NCBI RefSeq assembly: GCF_003202235.1 | Contig: NZ_MASU01000006.1 | Span: 372,001-436,000 of the forward strand | Origin: Prauserella flavalba | Lineage (GTDB): Bacteria > Actinomycetota > Actinomycetes > Mycobacteriales > Pseudonocardiaceae | Direction of reading: 5' to 3' | Length of the DNA stretch: 64,000 nt | Shown here: piece by piece, positions 9,139 through 21,364 of the stretch | Layout: the number at the start of each line of letters is the position of its first letter | How positions within the stretch are numbered: the stretch's first letter is position 1 | Made by a program: the position numbers and the translations under genes | Notes under the pieces: model-generated | Database searches by the model: none | The model's input: only the letters and a program-made list of their open reading frames with translations | What the model was told of the DNA's origin: nothing

Positions 9139-9163
9139 GGCTCTGCGGCTCACGCCCTCCGTT

Positions 9164-9209
9164 GACGCCGGCGCGGCGCCGTACGAGCCCGTGGGCTCGT
9201 GCCGGCGTC
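9164..9209. terminator. Bidirectional stem-loop between convergent genes
   Basis: An interrupted hairpin: GACGCCGGC at 9164-9172 pairs with GCCGGCGTC at 9201-9209, and ACGAGCC at 9183-9189 pairs with GGCTCGT at 9194-9200. It lies exactly between the stops of the DUF574 methyltransferase and the SDR, as expected for a shared terminator without a T-tract, as is common in actinomycetes. Confidence 0.6.
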
Positions 9210-9220
9210 GCGCGCGTAGT

Positions 9221-9976
9221 TCACTGGGCCGCGTAGCCCCCGTCTACGAGGTGATAGCTGCCGGTGATGAAGGTAGCCGCGTCGCTGGACAGGAAGGCGA
9301 CCAGTCCGGCGACCTCCTCGGGTGTGCCGAGCCTGCCGATCGCGTGCTTCGCGGCGAGCGCCGCCTTGGTCTCCTGATCGAGATTGGCCTCCAGCAGCGG
9401 CGTGGTGATGAAACCGGGGCCGACGGCCGTGACGCGCACACCCTGGTCGGCGTACTCCAGCGCGGCGTTCTTGGTGAGTCCCAGCAGCGCGTGCTTGGTG
9501 GTCACGTAGGCCGACGAGGTGGGGTAGCCGACGCTGCCCAGTACCGAGGCCATGTTCACGATGGCGCCGCCGCCGTTGGCCGCGATCGCGGGCACCTGCT
9601 CGCGCAGCGCATAGAACACGGCGTCGAGGTTCACCGAGAGCACTCGGCGCCAGTCGTCGGGCGAGACCTCCGCGGTCGGCTTCGCCTCTCCGCTGACACC
9701 CGCGTTGTTGACGGCGATGCGCAGCGGAGCCAGCTCCTGGGCGGCGATGATGCTGCGCCGCACGGTGTCGAGGTCACTGACGTCGCCGACGAAGGGCGCG
9801 GCCTTGCCGCCCTTGGCGACGATCTCGTCCGCCACCCCCTTGGCGAGGGCCTCGTTGAGGTCGAACACGAGCACCGCGGCGCCGCTGGCCGCGAGTTCCT
9901 GCGCCACCGCCCTGCCGATACCGGACCCGCCGCCGGTCACGATCGCGGACCGGTCCGCCACGTCGTAGACAGCCAT
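9221..9976 (-). CDS. SDR-family NAD(P)-dependent oxidoreductase
   Basis: 251 residues, classical short-chain dehydrogenase. The cofactor loop is VTGGGSGIGRAV, the Asp after beta-2 (VFDLNE) favours NAD(H), the motif NNAG is present, and the catalytic Ser and Tyr-x3-Lys are in NMASVLGSV and SSAYVTTKHAL. The C-terminus has the GRLGTPEEVAGLVAFLSSDA segment common to 3-oxoacyl reductase and glucose dehydrogenase-like enzymes. The upstream 60 bp is AT-rich for this genome (9990-10040) and contains a short inverted repeat TGGTG-N4-CACCA at 9997-10010, a possible operator. The substrate is not known. Confidence 0.9.
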   Translation of the reverse strand: MAVYDVADRSAIVTGGGSGIGRAVAQELAASGAAVLVFDLNEALAKGVADEIVAKGGKAAPFVGDVSDLDTVRRSIIAAQELAPLRIAVNNAGVSGEAKPTAEVSPDDWRRVLSVNLDAVFYALREQVPAIAANGGGAIVNMASVLGSVGYPTSSAYVTTKHALLGLTKNAALEYADQGVRVTAVGPGFITTPLLEANLDQETKAALAAKHAIGRLGTPEEVAGLVAFLSSDAATFITGSYHLVDGGYAAQ

Positions 9977-10124
9977 TGAACTGCTCCGTTTCTTGCTGGT
10001 GGGTACACCAGTATTTTAGTTCAACTTTATATTTCTTGCCTGCGAGCGACTCGTAGATCACAGTGGTGGACAGGCCTCTGCCAGCTAATCTGGCGTCGTA
10101 CACGTACGCATCCCGGGAGGCTCG

Positions 10125-10598
10125 TTGTCCGGCTTTCGGCTGATGTCCACCTCGCTGACCGGTCCGGTGACCCGGAGTCTCATTCACGAGCTGAACGCCG
10201 AGCTCGCGGCGGCGTATCCCGAGGAGGGCGCGAACCACTTCCGGCTCGATCCCGATGAGGTCGGCCCAGGTAGGGGCGCGTTCATCGTGGCGACCGACGA
10301 TCGGACGGGCATGCCGCTCGGCTGCGGTGCCGTCCGGCTGCTGGAGCCGGAACTAGCGGAGATCAAGCGGATGTACGTGCGGCCCTCGGCGCGGGGGCGA
10401 GGAGTCAGTCGTGGACTGCTGACGGAGCTGGAGAAACGTGCCGTCGCACTCGGAGCCCGGCGGCTCGTGCTCGAGACCGGCACGCGGCAGGCCCCCGCGA
10501 TCGGTCTGTACTTGAGCTCTGGCTTCAGCGACATCGAGCACTACGGCGAGTACGTCGGTTCCCCGCTCAGCCGGTGTATGGCGAAAGCCCTCGTCTGA
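10125..10598 (+). CDS. GNAT-family N-acetyltransferase
   Basis: 157 residues from TTG 10125, chosen because GGGAGG lies 4 nt upstream and the first strand (GFRLMSTSLTG) is then complete; ATG 10143 is an alternative. The acetyl-CoA-binding region is visible as EIKRMYVRPSARGRGVSRGLL (motif A, R/Q-x-x-G-x-G/A type), followed by the RRLVLETG strand and YLSSGFSDIEHYGEY (motif B). Such proteins acetylate small amines, peptides or drugs; the target is unknown. It is a single-gene unit. Confidence 0.88.
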   Translation: MSGFRLMSTSLTGPVTRSLIHELNAELAAAYPEEGANHFRLDPDEVGPGRGAFIVATDDRTGMPLGCGAVRLLEPELAEIKRMYVRPSARGRGVSRGLLTELEKRAVALGARRLVLETGTRQAPAIGLYLSSGFSDIEHYGEYVGSPLSRCMAKALV

Positions 10599-10718
10599 CG
10601 GGCTCCCCCTGGGCGCGAAGGCTCGCCACCGCGTCCCGGCCCGCTTAGACTTCGTCTCCTACGCGTCTCCCCGAGAAAGCGATGGGTCGCGCACGAGTGC
10701 AGCCGGGAGGTGATGCGC

Positions 10719-11171
10719 GTGTCATCCTCACCTGCCGAATCGCCCTCTCCGGAACCCGCACAGGTGCGGCTGCTCCTGGTCGAGGACCACTCCATGGTCG
10801 CGATGGCGCTCGGGTCGGCCTTCGAAGCGGTCGACGATATCGAGCTCATCGGCCACGTGGCGTCCATCAAGCAGGCGGTCGCCGCGATCGAGCGTGAACG
10901 ACCCGACGTGGTGCTGCTGGACCGCAGGCTGCCGGACGGCGACGGGATCGACGCGATCGGCAGCCTGCGCGACCGGTCACCGGAGAGCCGGGTGCTGGTT
11001 TTCACCGGCGTCGCCGACCGGGAGGTCGCCGACCGCGTGGCCGAGGCAGGGGGTGCCGGGCTGTTGCTGAAGGCCGGGCTGCTGGAGGACCTGCTCGACA
11101 CGATTCGTCGGGTGGCCGCCGGGCAGCAGGTCTTCGACGTCGACTCACCGGGGTGGCCGGGAGGCCGATAG
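10719..11171 (+). CDS. Receiver-only response regulator
   Basis: 150 residues from GTG 10719, selected because GGGAGG ends 8 nt upstream. It is a single receiver domain: acidic pair VEDHS, phospho-acceptor Asp in VVLLDRRLPDGDGID, Thr switch in VLVFTGVAD and Lys in GLLLKAG. No helix-turn-helix follows; the protein ends in QVFDVDSPGWPGGR. It sits 28 bp before a giant hybrid histidine kinase and is probably co-transcribed with it, so it may be a phosphorelay intermediate or regulate by protein contact instead of DNA binding. Confidence 0.88.
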   Translation: MSSSPAESPSPEPAQVRLLLVEDHSMVAMALGSAFEAVDDIELIGHVASIKQAVAAIERERPDVVLLDRRLPDGDGIDAIGSLRDRSPESRVLVFTGVADREVADRVAEAGGAGLLLKAGLLEDLLDTIRRVAAGQQVFDVDSPGWPGGR

Positions 11172-11199
11172 CCGCACTGGCGTGAAGGAAGAGGCGCAG

Positions 11200-15960
<4,761 letters not shown>

Positions 15961-15975
15961 GCTCGACCCGGACAA

Positions 15976-16115
15976 CCGCAGTGAAGGCCACCTTGCCTGC
16001 GTTGATCGAACGCAGGGGCGCGCAGCGTCTCCGTGTGGGTGGTGGTGGGAGACAGGTGGGCGCAGTGAAGGCCACCTTGCCTGCGGTCAACGCAGTGAAG
16101 GTGGCCTTCACTGCG
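15976..16115. repeat. Cluster of CAGTGAAGGCCACCTT palindromic repeats; probable terminator
   Basis: Copies of GCAGTGAAGGCCACCTTGCCTGCG lie at about 15979 and 16062, and an inverted copy CGCAGTGAAGG-TGG-CCTTCACTGCG spans 16091-16115. CCTGCGTT (15996-16003) pairs with AACGCAGG (16009-16016). The copy at 16062-16076 can also pair with 16100-16114. They lie between convergent genes and can form terminator hairpins. The TGA stop of the glycosyltransferase (16108-16110) lies inside the last palindrome. A related repeat is at 29226-29278. Confidence 0.8.
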
Positions 16116-17304
16116 TGGTGGTGAGCTGGTTCGCCACGGCGTCCGGTGAGGGCATCGCCGCGATCTCGCGTTGTACCTCGGCGGCGGCGTTCGCGAGCGT
16201 GGGATCTGTGACGAGCGTGGTGAGCAGCGCCGGGGTGACGTCCTTCGCCGCGGCGGCGAGGCCGGCTCCCCGCGCGGCGACGAGCCGTGCGTGCCGTGCC
16301 CGGTCGCCCGCGCCGGGCTCGATGAGCTGCGGCACGCCCGCCGCGAGTGCCGCGAGCAGGGTGCCGGCGCCGCCGTGGTGGACGATCGCGGAGCACGTCG
16401 GCAGGACCTCGGGGATCGGGATCCAGCCGGTGACGCGCACGTTGGGTGGCAGCGGTGTGCGGGCCAGCCGCTCCGGCGGGCGGACCAGGACGAACTCGGC
16501 GTCGACGTGTGCGGCCGCCCTGGCGACGGCCGCCATCGTCCTCGCCCCTCCCGGACCGGCGACCGTGCTGCGGCTGACGAGGACCCTCGGCAGGTCCGGA
16601 CGGCGCCGGAGCTCCTCCGGCACCGGGCCCTCGCCGCTGAAGGGAACCGGGCGCAGCGGCAGCTCCGCGATCGATGTGAGGCCAACGCCACCTTCGGCGC
16701 GGCAACGCCGGCCCTGGGGCCGGTCGGCGGGAGTGTGCTCCGGCTCCACGCAAACGGGAGTAAAGCTCCCTTGCTCCCCGAAGGCGGCCAGGCTGGGTGG
16801 GGCGGTGCGCAGGACGGCGGAGGGCGGGGGCGGCGAGTGGCCCATTCGCGACACCGTCGCCGCCGTCAGCTCGGCACCGTCGTAGAGGGACGTGTCGTGC
16901 ACGATCGAGGGAACCCCCTGCCGGGCGGCCGCGAGCGCAGCGGCGGCGGCGAGCGGTTCGTGCACCACCAGGTCCGGTTTCCAGCCGCGCGCCACCGACA
17001 GCACCTCGCCCAGCATGCGCTCGCCCACGGCGGCGAAGAGGCGCGAGACGAACTCCAGTCCGCCCTCACCCGCGGCCTCGGCTCTCGCCAGCCGCGGACG
17101 CGTGAGGGCGATCCGCAGCGCCGAGCGCCCGAACCGGACGGACGAGCCCACCTCGGCGACGTCCACGCCGGCGTCGCGCACCGCCAGCGCCGGACCGCCG
17201 GTGGCCACCAGCACGTCATGCCCGGCAGCGCGCAGCGCACGCGCCAGCGGCACCAGGGGGAAGGCGTGCCCGAGCAGAGGCGCGGACACCAGCAGCACAC
17301 GCAT
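16108..17304 (-). CDS. Macrolide-type glycosyltransferase (UGT/MGT, GT1), with repeat-like insertion
   Basis: 398 residues. The N-terminal domain starts MRVLLVSAPLLGHAFPLVPLA (acceptor half) and the C-terminal donor-binding half has GWIPIPEVLPTCSAIVHHGG and AGTLLAALAAGVPQL, the NDP-sugar signature of EryCIII/OleD-like enzymes. Residues ~176-213 (GEQGSFTPVCVEPEHTPADR and onward to TSIAE) do not fit the family: relatives run straight from a PPSL-type segment to RPVP(F/Y). That stretch is encoded by palindrome-rich DNA at 16665-16779 and looks like an in-frame insertion in the linker. The acceptor is unknown; no other natural-product genes are adjacent. Confidence 0.85.
   Translation of the reverse strand: MRVLLVSAPLLGHAFPLVPLARALRAAGHDVLVATGGPALAVRDAGVDVAEVGSSVRFGRSALRIALTRPRLARAEAAGEGGLEFVSRLFAAVGERMLGEVLSVARGWKPDLVVHEPLAAAAALAAARQGVPSIVHDTSLYDGAELTAATVSRMGHSPPPPSAVLRTAPPSLAAFGEQGSFTPVCVEPEHTPADRPQGRRCRAEGGVGLTSIAELPLRPVPFSGEGPVPEELRRRPDLPRVLVSRSTVAGPGGARTMAAVARAAAHVDAEFVLVRPPERLARTPLPPNVRVTGWIPIPEVLPTCSAIVHHGGAGTLLAALAAGVPQLIEPGAGDRARHARLVAARGAGLAAAAKDVTPALLTTLVTDPTLANAAAEVQREIAAMPSPDAVANQLTTTQ
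16665..16779. repeat. Palindrome-rich in-frame insertion within glycosyltransferase
   Basis: About 115 bp inside the glycosyltransferase containing the inverted repeat GGGAG-TAAAG-CTCCC (16756-16770), a second hairpin around 16709-16724 (CCGGCCC/GGGCCGG type) and a GAAGGTGGCGTTGGCCT segment resembling the genome's intergenic repeats. It adds ~38 codons (rich in Cys, Pro and Glu) absent from typical family members. The assignment as an inserted element is my inference from protein alignment memory and the palindromes. Confidence 0.5.
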
Positions 17305-17353
17305 GACACCGAGGGTACTACGGATGTAGTAAAAACACTACGGAAGTAGTGGT

Positions 17354-19192
17354 TCAGCGGTCGGGGACCACGATCCCGTACTCGTGGATCTTGCGGTAGA
17401 TCGTGGCGCGCGAGATGCCGAGCAGCTTCGCGGCCCTCGCCTTGTTGCCGTCGGCGTCCTCGAGCCCGCGCACGATCGCGTCCCGCTCCACCGTCTCGAA
17501 CCGGTTCAGCGGCCTGCGCGTGATCGTGTGGTACTCGGCCGGCAGGTCGCTCGGCTGGATCGACCCCGTGCGGCGGCGCTTCGCCACCTGCTTGAGCACG
17601 CGGTACAGCTGCGCGGTGTTGCCCGGCCAGTCCGCGCGCATCAGCAGGTGCATCGCCGCGGGCGAGCACGTCAGGTGCCCGCCGTGGGAGAGCCTGCTCA
17701 GCAACAGCGGCACAAGCTCGCTCAGGTCCTCGACGTGGCGGCGCAGCGGCGGCACGGTGACGGTCCGCGGGAACAGCCGCAGCAACCCCGCCAGCTCCGG
17801 CTTCGACTCCGACTCGGGATCCAGCGTGATCGTCACCCACGGAGCGTTCACGCCGTAGCGCGAACGGACCTCGTCCAGCACGGTCACCAGCGTGTCCAGG
17901 TCGCCCTCGGCGAGCCGGTCGGCGTGCCGGACGACGAGCGTGTCCACCGGGTCGTCGAGCAGCTCCCGGCGCAGGTCCTCCTCCCACCCCGGCCCGGCGT
18001 GCCCGGCGTCGAGCGTGTGCAGCCTGCCCGCGGGGTTGCGCCGCAGGTGCACGCCACGCGCGAGCGTCGCCCTGCCGGTGCCCGGCTCGCCCGCGAGCGC
18101 GAGCCAGTCGCCGCGCCCGTACCCGGCGTCGACGTCGTGGGCGCAGCGCAACCACGGCGGGGCCGAGCCGACCACGCCGGGCAGGAACATCGGCAGCATC
18201 GGCAGGCTTACTCCTGCGCGCTCGTCGTCGGCGTCGAGCAGCTTCACCGACAGCACCCCGCCGGCGGTGTTGCCCTCGCGGTGCCCCGGCACGCGCCTGC
18301 AGTACAGCTTCACCTTGCCGCCGCTGGTCAGCGACACCGTCGCCGTCGCCCTGCGCGCCTGCGCGAGCTCCTGCGCCGCACGCCCCAGCAGCACCGACTG
18401 GTCGGCCGGATCGAGCAGCTGCCGCGCACCGTCGTTCATCATCACCACGTCGTCGTTGAACGCGAGCACGACGCCCGTGGTCCGCCTGCACGCCTGCAGG
18501 TACGCCTGGAACAGCACCAGCTCCCGCAGGTTGCTGTGGGTCAGCAGCGCCTGCCGGATCTGCTCCGCCGTCGTCCGCGCGAGCGCCACCAGCAGCCCGC
18601 CCGCGTCCTTGCGCCAGCACGTGAGGTCCACCGCGCCGATCGTCTTGCCCGAGATCGGATGCTGGATGGGCACGCCCGCGCACGCCAGGTTCTCGAGGTT
18701 CTCCGCGTAGTGCTCGTGGCCGAAGACGTGGGTGGGCCTGCCGTCCTCCAGCGCCGTGCCGATGCCGTTAGTGCCGACGAACCGTTCGCCGTAGCTGAAT
18801 CCGGGGGCCAGCTCCACGCTCTCCAGGTGCCGGTGCAGGTCCGTGTCACCCGTGCGCTGCGAGAGCACCACCCCGGTCTGGTCGGTGAGGATCAGGCTGA
18901 TCGGCTGCCCCTCCAGCTGGTCGCCGAGCCGTTCCAGCACCGGCGCGGCCCCCCGGATCAGCGGCGTGTCGAGGTCCTGGTCGGCCACATAGGGCAGGTC
19001 GATGTGGTCGGCGGGCACCCGGAACTCCTTCGAGCGCCACCACGACGCGAGGATCGCCTCCCGCACCTGGTCGGCCTCGACGGTCTCGGAGGTGAGGAAT
19101 TTGACCCTCGTGCGGGCCAGCCCCTCGTCGTCGGGCAGGACCGGGACACGGGCTGGGGGCGCGATGTTCACCACGGTGACCTCCTCCGCCAC
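17354..19192 (-). CDS. mimR: GAF/AAA/Fis-type transcriptional activator of the propane monooxygenase cluster (AcoR/MimR-like)
   Basis: 612 residues from GTG 19192. It has a GAF sensor region at ~60-215 (SYGERFVGTNGIGTALEDG and GVPIQHPISGKTIGAVDLT), a degenerate AAA+ domain at ~330-520 with Walker A GEPGTGRATLA and a degraded B motif, and a C-terminal Fis helix-turn-helix (NKARAAKLLGISRATIYRKI). The GAFTGA loop that contacts sigma-54 is absent, as in actinobacterial AcoR/MimR-like activators, so it probably works with a sigma-70-type polymerase. It is divergent from the prmABCD genes; two GTCTCAA-N-TTGAGAC sites in the intergenic DNA are the likely binding sites. MimR is the known activator of mimABCD in mycobacteria. 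Confidence 0.82.
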   Translation of the reverse strand: MAEEVTVVNIAPPARVPVLPDDEGLARTRVKFLTSETVEADQVREAILASWWRSKEFRVPADHIDLPYVADQDLDTPLIRGAAPVLERLGDQLEGQPISLILTDQTGVVLSQRTGDTDLHRHLESVELAPGFSYGERFVGTNGIGTALEDGRPTHVFGHEHYAENLENLACAGVPIQHPISGKTIGAVDLTCWRKDAGGLLVALARTTAEQIRQALLTHSNLRELVLFQAYLQACRRTTGVVLAFNDDVVMMNDGARQLLDPADQSVLLGRAAQELAQARRATATVSLTSGGKVKLYCRRVPGHREGNTAGGVLSVKLLDADDERAGVSLPMLPMFLPGVVGSAPPWLRCAHDVDAGYGRGDWLALAGEPGTGRATLARGVHLRRNPAGRLHTLDAGHAGPGWEEDLRRELLDDPVDTLVVRHADRLAEGDLDTLVTVLDEVRSRYGVNAPWVTITLDPESESKPELAGLLRLFPRTVTVPPLRRHVEDLSELVPLLLSRLSHGGHLTCSPAAMHLLMRADWPGNTAQLYRVLKQVAKRRRTGSIQPSDLPAEYHTITRRPLNRFETVERDAIVRGLEDADGNKARAAKLLGISRATIYRKIHEYGIVVPDR

Positions 19193-19238
19193 ACCGTTGT
19201 GCCGCGCGTTCCAGCGTAGGTGAGCGGCCCCTGAACCG

Positions 19239-19257
19239 GTGTCTCAAATTGAGACAC
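19239..19257. promoter_or_regulatory. Inverted repeat operator 1 (GTGTCTCAA-A-TTGAGACAC)
   Basis: A perfect 9+1+9 inverted repeat centred at 19248, between the divergent activator gene and the small ORF at 19319 (62 bp from the repeat to the ATG). A matching site lies at 19594-19608. The paired sites and their position suggest the binding site of the Fis-type activator encoded at 17354-19192. Confidence 0.75.
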
Positions 19258-19318
19258 GCCACCGCGGTCGAACGGGGTTTCCATAGGAGGTCAGGCACCC
19301 GCGCGGAGGTGTTGTGCC

Positions 19319-19576
19319 ATGACGGATCCCGCACCGTCGAGCGAGACCTACAACCCGTGGACCGTGGTGAACGTCGTGTTCCACCACCTCGTCGCCGAGG
19401 GCCTGCACCCGACGCTCGGGGAGAGTGGCCACCCGGGAGAGCCGGCCGCCGAACTGTTGCGCGCCCTGGGCATCCGTCCCGCGGCCGAAGGCAACAACCG
19501 AATCAACGACGACATTCAGCGGCAGTTGGCCGACCTGCGTTCGACGATGCTGGATCAGCCGGACGAACAGCACTGA
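19319..19576 (+). CDS. Small conserved-looking protein of unknown function, propane cluster leader gene
   Basis: 85 residues from ATG 19319, with GGAGG at 19303-19307. The acidic, soluble protein has NPWTVVNVVFHHLVAEGLHP near the N-terminus and a C-terminal helix ending QRQLADLRSTMLDQPDEQH; no known domain is recognised and no signal peptide is present. It lies between the activator and prmA and has its own upstream inverted repeat, with a second repeat between it and prmA. The position suggests a role in monooxygenase expression, assembly or sensing, but this is inference. Confidence 0.75.
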   Translation: MTDPAPSSETYNPWTVVNVVFHHLVAEGLHPTLGESGHPGEPAAELLRALGIRPAAEGNNRINDDIQRQLADLRSTMLDQPDEQH

Positions 19577-19593
19577 AAAAGGATTTCCGTGCT

Positions 19594-19608
19594 GTCTCAT
19601 ATTGAGAC
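19594..19608. promoter_or_regulatory. Inverted repeat operator 2 (GTCTCAT-A-TTGAGAC)
   Basis: A 7+1+7 inverted repeat with one mismatch, centred at 19601, 66 bp before the prmA ATG at 19675. It repeats the core of the site at 19239-19257 with the same centre geometry. The distance from repeat to start codon (66 versus 61 bp) is nearly the same in the two cases, which supports a shared activator acting at two promoters. Confidence 0.7.
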
Positions 19609-19674
19609 CCGCGACGGGCTCGTTCCGGCTTGTAATCGTCGGCGTAGGACGTGTGCCCACGCAAGGAGTGATCA

Positions 19675-21336
19675 ATGAGCCGCCAGAGCGTGGCGAAAGC
19701 CCACCAGAAGATCCAGGAGCTTTCCTGGGAGCCGGCGTATCACGAGCCGGTATCGCAGTACGGAACGGACTACACGTTCCGGAAGGCCAAGAAGAAGGAC
19801 CCACTCAAGCAGGTTCTTCGGTCCTACTTCCCCATGCAGGAGGAAAAAGACCACCGCGTGTACGGCGCGGAGGACGGCGCGATTCGCGGGAACATGTTCC
19901 GTCAGGTCCAGGAGCGGTGGCTGGAATGGCAGAAATTGTTCCTCAGCATCATTCCGCTGCCGGAGATCTCCGCGGCCCGCGCCATGCCGCTGCTGTTCCG
20001 GACGGTGCCGAACCCGGAGCTGCACAACGGCCAGGCCATCCAGATGATCGACGAGGTCAGGCACTCGACGATCCAGCAGAACCTCAAGCGCCTGTACATG
20101 CAGAATTACATCGACCCGGCCGGCTTCAACTCGAGCCTGCGCAACTTCCAGAACGACTACTGCGGCACGATCGGCCGCCAGTTCGCGGAGGGCTTCATCA
20201 CCGGTGACGCCATCACCGCCGCGAGCATCTACCTGACGATCGTGGCCGAGACGGCGTTCACCAACACGTTGTTCGTCGCCATGCCCGCGGAGGCCGCCGC
20301 CAACGGGGACTACCTGCTGCCCACGGTGTTCCACTCCGTGCAGTCCGACGAGTCGCGGCACATCAGCAACGGCTACGCGACCCTGCTGATGGCGCTGTCC
20401 GACGAAGGCAACCACCAGCTCCTCGAACGCGACCTGCGGTACGCGTGGTGGAACAACCACGCCGTCGTCGACGCCGCGATCGGCACGTTCATCGAGTACG
20501 GCACCAAGGACCGCCGCAAGGACCGCGAGAGCTACGCGGAGATGTGGCGCCGGTGGATCTACGACGACTACTACCGCAGCTACCTCGTTCCGCTGGAGAA
20601 GTACGGCCTCGTGATCCCGCACGACCTGATCGAGGAGGCGTGGAACCGGATCTGGAACAAGGGTTACGTGCACGAGGTGGCGCAGTTCTTCGCCACGGGC
20701 TGGCTGGCCAACTACTGGCGGATCGACCCGATGACCGACGAGGACTTCGAGTGGTTCGAGCACAAGTACCCGGGCTGGTACGACAAGTACGGGAAGTGGT
20801 GGGAGAACTACAACCGCCTGTCCGTGCCGAACGGGCACCACCCGATCGTCGCCGAGGACGTCGACTACGTGTACCCGCACCGGTGCTGGACGTGCATGGT
20901 GCCGTGCCTCATCCGCGAGGACATGGTCATGGACAAGGTCGACGGGCAGTGGCGGACCTACTGCTCCGAGCCGTGCCGCTGGACCGACGCCGAGGCGTTC
21001 CGGCCGGTCTACCAGGGCCGCCAGACGCCGAACATGGGCCAGCTCGTCGGCGCCCGCGAGTGGGAAACGCTCTACCACGGCTGGAACTGGGCCGACGTGG
21101 TGTCGGACATGGGCTTCGTCCGCGACGACGGCAAGACGATGGTCGCCCAGCCGCACCTCGACCTCGACCCGAAGAAGATGTGGACGCTCGACCACCTGCG
21201 CCGCATGCCCGAGGTGCAGAGCCCGAACGTGCTGCTCAACCAGATGTCCGACGACGAGAGGGCCGCCTTCCAGGCCGACTACAACCGCCAGGGTCCCGCG
21301 GGGCGTCCAGCACCCGCACAGCCGGCGCAGGGCTGA
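19675..21336 (+). CDS. prmA: Propane/soluble alkane monooxygenase hydroxylase large subunit
   Basis: 553 residues, the usual length for PrmA/MimA. The carboxylate-bridged diiron site is complete: Glu97, Glu127-x-x-His130 (DEVRHS), Glu192 and Glu226-x-x-His229 (DESRHI). The spacing is identical to methane monooxygenase MmoX Glu114/Glu144/His147/Glu209/Glu243/His246 with a constant offset of 17. A CWTCMVPC cysteine cluster near residue 405 is typical of the propane-type group. The enzyme hydroxylates propane (subterminally) and related substrates with O2, together with PrmB, PrmC and PrmD. GGAGTGATCA precedes the ATG. First gene of an operon that runs to about 29203. Confidence 0.95.
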   Translation: MSRQSVAKAHQKIQELSWEPAYHEPVSQYGTDYTFRKAKKKDPLKQVLRSYFPMQEEKDHRVYGAEDGAIRGNMFRQVQERWLEWQKLFLSIIPLPEISAARAMPLLFRTVPNPELHNGQAIQMIDEVRHSTIQQNLKRLYMQNYIDPAGFNSSLRNFQNDYCGTIGRQFAEGFITGDAITAASIYLTIVAETAFTNTLFVAMPAEAAANGDYLLPTVFHSVQSDESRHISNGYATLLMALSDEGNHQLLERDLRYAWWNNHAVVDAAIGTFIEYGTKDRRKDRESYAEMWRRWIYDDYYRSYLVPLEKYGLVIPHDLIEEAWNRIWNKGYVHEVAQFFATGWLANYWRIDPMTDEDFEWFEHKYPGWYDKYGKWWENYNRLSVPNGHHPIVAEDVDYVYPHRCWTCMVPCLIREDMVMDKVDGQWRTYCSEPCRWTDAEAFRPVYQGRQTPNMGQLVGAREWETLYHGWNWADVVSDMGFVRDDGKTMVAQPHLDLDPKKMWTLDHLRRMPEVQSPNVLLNQMSDDERAAFQADYNRQGPAGRPAPAQPAQG

Positions 21337-21364
21337 CGGCGCGCCGGGTCGTGGTGAGGCAGCC

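Noticed and set aside
15976-16115. CAGTGAAGGCCACC repeats considered as a CRISPR or attachment site
   Set aside because: Only a few copies, in both orientations, self-complementary and between convergent gene ends; no integrase or cas genes are near.
17354-19192. Sigma-54-dependent enhancer-binding protein
   Set aside because: GAFTGA is absent, Walker motifs are degenerate, and I see no GG-N10-GC promoter of the -24/-12 type before prmA.
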